Shown here: piece by piece, positions 14,171-19,078 of the stretch | How the letters are laid out: the number at the start of each line of letters is the position of its first letter | Numbering within the stretch: position 1 is the stretch's first letter | Source of the DNA: Solidesulfovibrio magneticus | Lineage (GTDB): Bacteria; Desulfobacterota; Desulfovibrionia; Desulfovibrionales; Desulfovibrionaceae | Length of the DNA stretch: 19,078 nucleotides | Assembly: GCA_002482565.1 (NCBI GenBank) | Contig: DLGG01000070.1 | Span: forward strand, 217 to 19,294 | Reading direction: 5' to 3' | Notes under the pieces: model-generated | Told to the model about the DNA's origin: nothing | The model's input: only the letters and a program-made list of their open reading frames with translations | Database searches by the model: none | Program-made: the position numbers and the translations under genes

Positions 14171-14238
14171 CCAGGGCGCGGCCCCGACGGCGCGGTTCCG
14201 TCGGTCCGCCCTTCCGGCGGGCGGCCGGCCGGCCCTGG
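14171..14238. other. Three-stem palindromic block
   Basis: An outer stem CCAGGGC/GCCCTGG (14171-14177, 14232-14238) encloses two hairpins: CCGACGG/CCGTCGG (14184-14190, 14198-14204) and CCGCC/GGCGG (14206-14210, 14216-14220). It lies in the 3' untranslated region of the minus-strand gene. It may be RNA structure or chance in GC-rich DNA. Confidence 0.4.
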
Positions 14239-14275
14239 TGTAAGAAGCTTGCTGCGTCCCCTGCGCCTTCCCCCC

Positions 14276-15520
14276 CTAAACGTCCATGATTTCGAGATAC
14301 ACCAGGGTCTGGTTGAGCAGCTGGTAGGCGATTTCGCCAAAGGTCACCGGACCGACGAAGGGGTCGGTCTTTTTGCCTTCCAGTTCGGAATAGAGATAGT
14401 TGAGGATGCAGTTGCAGGAGAAGGCCACGCGCGAGGAATCGATGGCCCCTTCCCGACCCAGGCGGTCGTTGAAGACCTTGACGTAGTCCGCCACCGGCCG
14501 GGCGTGCTTGTAGCGGATGCCGGTAAACACCGGGGCGTAGAATTTGACCTGGCCTTCCACTTCGTCAACGTCCTGGAAGCTGATGTTGACCATGGCCCCG
14601 TAGTAGTCGGCCACCAGCGGCAGCTTGGTGTCGAGCTTGTTCTTCATGATGTAGGCGGCGAAATTGCGCTTTTCGCCGTTGACCAGGACGTCCTTGGCCG
14701 AGAAGCCGTCGGAGCCGAAGCTCAGAATGTCGCCGTCGCCCTGCTCGAACAGGTTGATGATGCCGATTTCGGCGACCTTGCCCGGGGGCAGCTGGGCCTG
14801 GAGCACCAGGGCGGCGTCTTCAAGGACTTCGCCGGTCTGGCCGTTGACCACCTTGGGGGTTTTCTTGCCAAGGTCGCTCAAGTGGACGCCGGCCACCCAG
14901 CCGATCAGCGGGCGGACGCCGAAGTCTTTGTAGTTGGGGGCGTTTAAGGCAAAGGACAGGTGCGTCTTGCTGGCCGCCGGCAGGATGATGAAGCTGAACC
15001 CGTGCTTGGGGCCTTCGGTGTAGATGCGGGCCAGACCGTTGGCGTCATACACGGCGATTTCGATGCCGGCGGTGTAGTCGGTGATGTCCGTGGCGCAGAT
15101 CATCTCCCGGCTGACCATGCCGCCTTTGTCGGCGGCGATGAAGTAGGGGATGGTTCCGGCGATCCAATCTCCTTTGGGCAAGGCACGGAGGGCTTCTTCG
15201 TCGCCGGCGAGGAGGAGTTTGCGGCCGGCTTCGATCTTCTGCTTGATGTCCGCGACGGTGGATATGGTCTGTTGCATGACGCCCTCATAGCCGAAGATGG
15301 TTTTCAGATCGTCCTGGACGCTGGGCATGTTCACGTTGTTGGCGAAAATGGCATAAATCTGATCAATGCTGGAGCTGATGTTCTCCGGTGAAGGATCTTC
15401 CTTGACGGACCGCGTCAATCGACCAAGCAGGATTTTGGCAGCCAGGAACTTCAGTTGAAAAGTCTTCTTCCCGGTAACGATGTCGACCCACGCTTTATTG
15501 CTCTTGCTGGGTACATCCAT
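14276..15520 (-). CDS. Uncharacterised 414-residue protein
   Basis: Function not recognised. The protein starts MDVPSKSNKAWVDIVTGKK and has no signal peptide or membrane segment, so it is probably cytoplasmic. Residues 1-85 are helical and less conserved-looking. From about residue 90 it shows KLLLAGDEEALRALPKGDW, IAGTIPYFIAADKGG, SFIILPAASKTHLSFALNAP and FGVRPLIGWVAGVHLSDLGK. A beta-rich C-terminal half with Cys-containing FSCNCILNYLYSELEGKK follows. The GDEEAL...LPKG.WI.GTIPYF pattern recalls an uncharacterised family in sulfate reducers and other proteobacteria, possibly DUF6976 from memory, not verified. ATG 15520 has AAGGAGG 5 bases upstream and is certain; the open frame beyond it is untranslated leader. 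Its own promoter and a structured leader imply regulated monocistronic expression. Confidence 0.85.
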   Translation of the reverse strand: MDVPSKSNKAWVDIVTGKKTFQLKFLAAKILLGRLTRSVKEDPSPENISSSIDQIYAIFANNVNMPSVQDDLKTIFGYEGVMQQTISTVADIKQKIEAGRKLLLAGDEEALRALPKGDWIAGTIPYFIAADKGGMVSREMICATDITDYTAGIEIAVYDANGLARIYTEGPKHGFSFIILPAASKTHLSFALNAPNYKDFGVRPLIGWVAGVHLSDLGKKTPKVVNGQTGEVLEDAALVLQAQLPPGKVAEIGIINLFEQGDGDILSFGSDGFSAKDVLVNGEKRNFAAYIMKNKLDTKLPLVADYYGAMVNISFQDVDEVEGQVKFYAPVFTGIRYKHARPVADYVKVFNDRLGREGAIDSSRVAFSCNCILNYLYSELEGKKTDPFVGPVTFGEIAYQLLNQTLVYLEIMDV

Positions 15521-15561
15521 ATTCGCCTCCTTACGTTGTGCGGCAGCGCGATGTTGCATCT

Positions 15562-15632
15562 CCGGCGGCAAGCCCGGCTGTCCATGCCGCCTCCGTGTGC
15601 GCGCGTCATCGGAGGCGGCCCGGAATCGGGCC
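15562..15632 (-). promoter_or_regulatory. Leader RNA with overlapping alternative hairpins
   Basis: Within the leader of the 414-residue gene, segment B CCGCCTCCG (15587-15595) pairs perfectly over 9 bp with C CGGAGGCGG (15610-15618). B can instead pair with A (GGCGGC 15564-15569 with GCCGCC 15586-15591). C overlaps another stem with D (GGCCCG 15617-15622 with CGGGCC 15627-15632). The helices are mutually exclusive, as in attenuators. No riboswitch class is recognised. Confidence 0.4.
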
Positions 15633-15722
15633 GTTGGGGCATGGTGCGTCCGAAACGGTGAGGTCAGGAAAGCAAGGATCGAACCATGCCAAAAAAATAC
15701 GAGATGCCGTATGGTTAAAATC

Positions 15723-15751
15723 ATAATACGAGAAAAGGGGAGACGATTCAA
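15723..15751 (-). promoter_or_regulatory. Sigma-70 promoter of the uncharacterised 414-residue gene
   Basis: On the minus strand TTGAAT (15751-15746), a 17-base spacer and TATTAT (15728-15723) form a near-consensus promoter. Transcription would start near 15716, giving a leader of about 195 nt. Just after the start is a weak dyad ATACG/CGTAT (15712-15697) running into a T7 tract. Confidence 0.7.
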
Positions 15752-16063
15752 GACAAATTCCGCGCGAACGCGACTGGTCAAAGGGTCCGGCAGAGGGGTG
15801 TATATGGTATTTATGTAGATAATCCGTATAGTTAGCTGAAAAGGTAAATTTGGGGCAAGAAGTCATCCATTTGAGTCAAAAAGCAACAAGGTTGGGCGGA
15901 CACGCCTCCCAAGGCGCGGTGGGGCAGGGAAAACCGTACAGAAAGACAGTGTGTTGCGTGAACCTTGGCCCGCGACGGTCAGATCGCCTGCCCGACTCTC
16001 GCGCCGCAATCCATGAATACGTCAATGATTATATAGGAGTAAATTATTGTGAACGATTATCGC

Positions 16064-16096
16064 AAAAGGCCGCGTGCGCTGGGCGTGGACGCGGCC
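16064..16096 (-). terminator. Probable intrinsic terminator of aroC
   Basis: GGCCGCGT (16068-16075) and ACGCGGCC (16089-16096) form an 8-bp perfect stem with a 13-nt loop. On the minus strand it is followed by TTTTG. It lies about 100 bp past the aroC stop; the T-tract is short. Confidence 0.5.
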
Positions 16097-16198
16097 CCCG
16101 TGTCGTGTCCGATACCGCTGTGAGAATATTTTTTAAGAAAATTTAGTGGGCTGCGTCTATTGTCCGTGAATGGTCCGGTCTGCTTTGTGGACGCGGCA

Positions 16199-17272
16199 CT
16201 AGGCCCGGGACGCGCCAATGGGCCGCACGGCCTGCTGGGCCAGCAGGAAGTCGGCCACAACGAGCAGGACCATGGCCCGGATGACCGGGACCACACGCGG
16301 GATGGCGCTGCGGTCGTGACGGCCGCCCACCACGATCTCGGCCGGGTTTCCGGCGATGTCCATGGTGCGCTGGGGCACGGCGATGGACGGGATGGGCTTG
16401 ATGGCCGCCCGGACCGTGACGGGCTGGCCGTTGGAGATGCCGCCCAGGATGCCGCCGGCGTTGTTGCTCTCGGGCGGGTTGACGATGGGGTCGTTGTTGG
16501 TGGACCCGGTCAGGCGCGCGGCGGCGAATCCCGCCCCGATCTCCACGCCCTTGACCGCGCCGATGCCCATCAGCGCATAGGCCAGCCTGGCGTCGAGCTT
16601 GTCGAAGACCGGCTCGCCCAGGCCGGCCGGCACGCCGGTGGCCGTCACTTCGACGATGCCGCCCAGGCTGTCGCCGCTGGCCATGGCCTGCTTGGCCCGG
16701 GCCTCCCAGGCCGGGATGACGGCCGGGTCTGGGGCGCAAAAAGGCCGCTCGGCCGCGCCGGCCGCATCGATAACCGTGGCCGGCAGGCCGCCGAACTCCA
16801 CGGTGTAGGCGAAAACCTCAATGCCGCAGCCGGACAGGAGCGAGGCGGCCACGGCTCCGCCGGCCACCCGGGCGGCCGTCTCCCGGGCCGAGGCCCGGCC
16901 GCCGCCGCGATAGTCGCGCCGGCCGTACTTGGCGAGGTAGGTCCCGTCGGCGTGGCCCGGGCGCAAGAGGTTCTTGGCCGCTTCGTAATCCCGGGAGCGT
17001 TGGTCGGTGTTCTCGATGGCAAAGGCGATGGGCGTGCCGGTCGATTCCCCTTCGAAGACCCCGGAGAGCAGGCGCACGGCGTCGGGCTCCTTGCGGGCCG
17101 TGCCGGTCAGTCCCCCCGCGCCCGGACGGCGGCGGTCCAGGTCGCGCTGGATAAGCGCCTCCGTGACCGGCACGCCCGGCGGGCAGCCGTCGATGACGCC
17201 GCCAAGGGCCGGCCCGTGGGATTCGCCGTAAGTGGTCAGCCGAAAAATCGTGCCGAAGGTGTTGCCGGCCAT
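16199..17272 (-). CDS. aroC: Chorismate synthase
   Basis: Converts 5-enolpyruvylshikimate-3-phosphate to chorismate, the last shikimate-pathway step, using reduced FMN. The 357-residue protein covers the whole family fold: TYGESHGPALGGVIDGCPPG at the N-terminus, RRRPGAGGLTGTARKEPD, FEGESTGTPIAFAIEN, RPGHADGTYLAKYGRRDYRG with GGGRASARETAARVAGGA, and the C-terminal GSTNNDPIVNPPESNNAGG and AIKPIPSI. The catalytic His in GESHG is present. ATG 17272 has GGGAGG 4 bases upstream and begins with the canonical MAGNTFG. It is monocistronic: about 300 bp of repeat-bearing DNA precedes it and 678 bp follows. Confidence 0.98.
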   Translation of the reverse strand: MAGNTFGTIFRLTTYGESHGPALGGVIDGCPPGVPVTEALIQRDLDRRRPGAGGLTGTARKEPDAVRLLSGVFEGESTGTPIAFAIENTDQRSRDYEAAKNLLRPGHADGTYLAKYGRRDYRGGGRASARETAARVAGGAVAASLLSGCGIEVFAYTVEFGGLPATVIDAAGAAERPFCAPDPAVIPAWEARAKQAMASGDSLGGIVEVTATGVPAGLGEPVFDKLDARLAYALMGIGAVKGVEIGAGFAAARLTGSTNNDPIVNPPESNNAGGILGGISNGQPVTVRAAIKPIPSIAVPQRTMDIAGNPAEIVVGGRHDRSAIPRVVPVIRAMVLLVVADFLLAQQAVRPIGASRA

Positions 17273-17316
17273 GACGCCTCCCTGCTGCGCGTGCGCCGCG
17301 TCCACGAAAAACGCTT

Positions 17317-17326
17317 GAAACGTTTC
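17317..17326. promoter_or_regulatory. Small palindrome upstream of aroC
   Basis: GAAACGTTTC is a perfect 10-bp palindrome, 45 bp before the aroC ATG and inside a looser ACGAAA...TTTCGT dyad (17304-17328). It lies between the putative promoter and the gene, a possible operator; it could be chance. Confidence 0.3.
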
Positions 17327-17360
17327 GTAGGCAGCGGCTTAAAACCAATGATTTTATAAA

Positions 17361-17388
17361 AAAATACTATCGTATGAGGTTTTTGCAA
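17361..17388 (-). promoter_or_regulatory. Possible aroC promoter inside a repeat arm
   Basis: On the minus strand TTGCAA (17388-17383), a 16-base spacer and TATTTT (17366-17361) each match the consensus at 4 of 6. The -35 lies in the left inverted arm of the 146-bp element. The surrounding AT-rich tract supports a promoter, but the exact hexamers are uncertain. Confidence 0.35.
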
Positions 17389-17518
17389 AAATCAATTTCG
17401 ACGACGACCCGAAACCAGCTCGCGTCATAACAGGCTGTATTCGTTATGGGTTTCCAAAGGGCTCAGCCCTTTGGTCGCCGAAGGCTTCGAAACCGACTAT
17501 TTTTGCAAAACCCTCGTA
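17373..17518. repeat. 146-bp element with imperfect inverted ends
   Basis: The ends 17373-17392 and 17499-17518 are inverted copies matching at 18 of 20 positions, each containing the palindromic core TTTTGCAAAA. Inside are CATAAC/GTTATG (17426-17431, 17443-17448) and a 9-bp hairpin at 17454-17474. There is no coding capacity. It resembles a miniature inverted-repeat element, or a compound terminator; no target-site duplication is obvious. Confidence 0.5.
17454..17474 (-). terminator. Strong hairpin downstream of the flippase gene
   Basis: CCAAAGGGC-tca-GCCCTTTGG is a perfect 9-bp stem with a 3-nt loop, about 95 bp past the flippase stop codon. No T-run follows, so termination by this stem alone is uncertain. 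Similar palindromes recur in Desulfovibrio-like genomes from memory. Confidence 0.4.
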
Positions 17519-17566
17519 TTTATTAATGGACGTGACCGTATTGCGCGGTCTTGCCGCAAAAATCCG

Positions 17567-18820
17567 TTAAGCCCCGGCCGTTTCGGCCCGCCGGGCCCGC
17601 ACCCGCCCGAGCAGCCACAAAAGCGAGCCGGCCAGCATGACCGCGATGCCGGCGAACAGCAGCCAGGCCACGGTCATGGGCGTGTCGTGGAAAAAGAGCG
17701 TCAGCCCCAGAAAAAGCCCGACACCGGCGGCCTGGAACCAGACAAAGCCGAATTCCGAGCGGGCCTGGAAATAGACGAAAAGGATGTTGGCCACGGCCAG
17801 AAGGGCCATGGCCCCGCTGATGACGGCCAAAAGCGGGCCGGCCGCCGCATACTGCGCCCCGAAAAGCATCTTGACCACAAACGACGAGCCAATCAGGCAA
17901 CACAGGGCAAAGCCGCCGCCAAGGGCCGCGGTCAGGCCCATGGAAATCCACAATGACGACAGGTCGTTGCGGCCCGATTCCTTGGCTGTGGCCGCCTCGG
18001 TGAACAGCACGCTCATGAGCACCGAGGGCAGATAAAAGGCGATGCGCCCGAGGATGGCCGCCGTGGCGTAGAGCCCGGCCCCTTCGGCGTCGCAGTAGTG
18101 GCGCACCAGCACCACGTCGAGGTTGCCCAGCACCATGACGATGATCGACGACAGGAGCATCCCCACCGAATACGTGCCCACTTCCTTGAAAAGCCCGTCG
18201 GGCAGGCGCGAGGGCGTGACAGGGAACACGTCGCGCAGAAACAGGAAATTGACGCACAGCGCGGCGGCGATGCCGGTGAGGCTGGCCACCAGCGCGCCGT
18301 TTATGCCGTAGGACAGGCCCCAGACAAAGGCGATGGCTCCCAGAAACCGGAAGCAGGCGTTGGAGGCCCCGGCGATGCCGTAGCCGGTGAAACGCTGGAG
18401 TCCCTGGAGCATCCCCCAGGGCACGGGCAACACGAAGGAGCCGGCCATGACTCCGAGCATGAGCAGGATGGGGGTCGGGGATTCGATGTGCAGGAAAGCC
18501 TGCAGGGCCGGCAGGGCCAGGGCGCCCAGGCCGTAGGCAACCACGGCCAGGCCGGCGGCCAGGCCCAGGGCGCGGGTGAGCAGGGCGCGCACCAGCCCCA
18601 TGTCGGTGAGGACAAATCGGGCCGTGAACCGGGCCATGACCAGGGGCACGATGGCCAGGGGCGCGGAAAAGATCACCATGGTGGAATTGAGCGCGTTAAA
18701 GCCGCCGAAGTCCGCCGGGCTCATGCAGCGCCCGACCACCAGCTGGAAGAGGTAGTTGAAGAGGTTGCCGGAGTTGAGCAGGACGAGGATGACGATGTTC
18801 TGCTTGAGGAAGCGTTTCAC
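17567..18820 (-). CDS. Oligosaccharide flippase, Wzx/MOP-type polysaccharide biosynthesis protein
   Basis: Inner-membrane protein expected to flip lipid-linked oligosaccharides for O-antigen, capsule or exopolysaccharide assembly. The 417-residue protein has about twelve predicted TM helices. It begins with LVLLNSGNLFNYLFQLVVGR and MSPADFGGFNALNS, the typical first two helices of the MOP flippase family with the polar loop between them. The C-terminal half has LSSIIVMVLGNLDVVLVRHY and GLYATAAILGRIAFYLPSVL, also characteristic. GTG 18820 is the start: it overlaps the upstream gene's stop as GTGA and puts the first TM at residue 5. The open frame upstream is in the other gene's sequence. The specific polymer cannot be told from this window. 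Confidence 0.88.
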   Translation of the reverse strand: MKRFLKQNIVILVLLNSGNLFNYLFQLVVGRCMSPADFGGFNALNSTMVIFSAPLAIVPLVMARFTARFVLTDMGLVRALLTRALGLAAGLAVVAYGLGALALPALQAFLHIESPTPILLMLGVMAGSFVLPVPWGMLQGLQRFTGYGIAGASNACFRFLGAIAFVWGLSYGINGALVASLTGIAAALCVNFLFLRDVFPVTPSRLPDGLFKEVGTYSVGMLLSSIIVMVLGNLDVVLVRHYCDAEGAGLYATAAILGRIAFYLPSVLMSVLFTEAATAKESGRNDLSSLWISMGLTAALGGGFALCCLIGSSFVVKMLFGAQYAAAGPLLAVISGAMALLAVANILFVYFQARSEFGFVWFQAAGVGLFLGLTLFFHDTPMTVAWLLFAGIAVMLAGSLLWLLGRVRARRAETAGA

Positions 18821-19078
18821 GAAGCGGCGTCCTGGGGCGTGTCGGCCCGGTTGGGAGCTTTGGAGGGCAGCAGCCGGCACAATCCGGCCAGAAAAGCGTA
18901 GAGCCCGGCCTGGGCGAAAAATTCCGCCACCGGCGGCAGCCCAAGGCCGCCGAAACAGGCGGCAATGGCCAGGGCCAGGGCGAAGCCGCAAAAGTAGGTT
19001 CGTCCCGGGCCGGCGGCAATCCAGCCCCCGAGGCCCGGCCAGCGCCGCGACAAGGCGGCCGTGGCCTTGGGCGCGCCC
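18817..19078 (-). CDS. C-terminal part of a membrane protein (start beyond window)
   Basis: About 86 residues of a gene that enters from the right edge. Two hydrophobic segments are visible (YFCGFALALAIAACFGGLGL and the FAQAGLYAFLAGLCRLL region), then a short polar tail ending DTPQDAAS. The family is not recognised. Its stop overlaps the flippase start (GTGA), so the two are translationally coupled and probably act in the same surface-polysaccharide pathway, for example as a glycosyltransferase or ligase; that is inference from position only. Codon use matches the genome. Confidence 0.7.
   Translation of the reverse strand, partial: GAPKATAALSRRWPGLGGWIAAGPGRTYFCGFALALAIAACFGGLGLPPVAEFFAQAGLYAFLAGLCRLLPSKAPNRADTPQDAAS

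Larger units (their letters stand above)
13907..14275. other. Convergent intergenic region with structured 3' ends
   Basis: This 369-bp region lies between the CGGC-domain gene and the minus-strand 414-residue gene. It contains a strong minus-strand terminator (14094-14147) and a branched palindromic block (14171-14238). In 13907-14090 nothing recognisable was seen. Confidence 0.6.
15521..16198. other. Long intergenic region upstream of the uncharacterised gene
   Basis: This 678-bp region is less GC-rich than its surroundings. It contains the leader and promoter of the minus-strand gene (15521-15751), a likely aroC terminator (16064-16096) and, between about 15760 and 16060, no gene I can support. 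A 24-codon GTG frame at 16049-16123 was considered and rejected. Confidence 0.6.

Noticed and set aside
15451..15642. A short minus-strand frame in the leader, with GGAGG before an internal ATG, overlapping the start of the 414-residue gene
   Set aside because: Arg/Pro-rich translation without similarity to anything known; its Shine-Dalgarno-like bases belong to a hairpin stem.
15671..15686. A sigma-54-like box on the minus strand (TGGTTCG-N4-TTGCT)
   Set aside because: The GG-N10-GC spacing fits, but it lies downstream of a much better sigma-70 promoter, its -24 region is poor (TTC instead of CAC), and no activator sites were seen.
16049..16123. A 24-residue frame (VNDYRKRPRALG...) with GTG start and AGGAG 9 bases upstream
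   Set aside because: Codon use is plausible, but most of it is explained by the aroC terminator stem on the other strand, and no clear promoter precedes it. Too weak to annotate.
16160..17359. A 399-codon plus-strand open frame opposite aroC
   Set aside because: Shadow of chorismate synthase; low-complexity translation and no ribosome-binding site.
1..19078. CRISPR array, tRNA, rRNA, prophage or complete insertion sequence
   Set aside because: No regularly spaced repeats, no cloverleaf or rRNA sequence, no transposase or phage structural gene was found on either strand.

Overview
The window is GC-rich, roughly two thirds G+C by eye, apart from one AT-rich gene at about 2.95-4.12 kb. Gene content and style fit a sulfate-reducing deltaproteobacterium of the Desulfovibrio/Solidesulfovibrio kind. 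The pointers are a PutA without a DNA-binding domain preceded by an Lrp-type regulator, a fused ornithine-lipid acyltransferase, a CGGC-domain protein, and GGGGGCC/GGCCCCC-type palindromes between genes. The taxonomic call is inference from content only.

Left part (1-4460): a DEAD-box RNA helicase on the minus strand runs off the left edge, and diverges from an EamA-type exporter on the plus strand. A small lipoprotein follows on the minus strand. Next comes an insertion-like segment: an AT-rich gene for a zinc-knuckle / pentapeptide-like beta-helix / two-TM protein (2649-4115). It sits 20 bp downstream of a 61-residue protein that looks like the toxin-binding tail of a DUF1778 (TacA-type) antitoxin without its DNA-binding part and without a toxin gene.

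Middle (4460-11849): an lrp-putA operon for proline catabolism (ATGA overlap, strong promoter, strong terminator) diverges from a secreted UshA-type 5'-nucleotidase. The nucleotidase gene converges on a fused two-domain acyltransferase of the OlsF type (ornithine lipid synthesis). Between these last two lie unusually long, near-perfect hairpins. A nucleotidase beside an ornithine-lipid synthase suggests phosphate economy, but no Pho box was identified.

Right part (11850-19078): a MerR-type HTH/coiled-coil protein is closed by a terminator built over its own stop codon. A TetR repressor follows with a 24-bp palindromic operator over its promoter; a related site precedes the next gene, a cysteine-rich CGGC-domain protein, so the pair looks like a self-contained regulatory unit. 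An uncharacterised 414-residue protein on the minus strand has a good sigma-70 promoter and a leader of about 195 nt with overlapping alternative hairpins. Chorismate synthase (aroC) lies beyond a long intergenic region. Upstream of aroC is a 146-bp element with imperfect inverted ends. Last come a Wzx/MOP-type flippase and the coupled tail of a membrane-protein gene that runs off the right edge.

No tRNA, rRNA, CRISPR array or complete insertion sequence was seen. All numbers here were read by hand.
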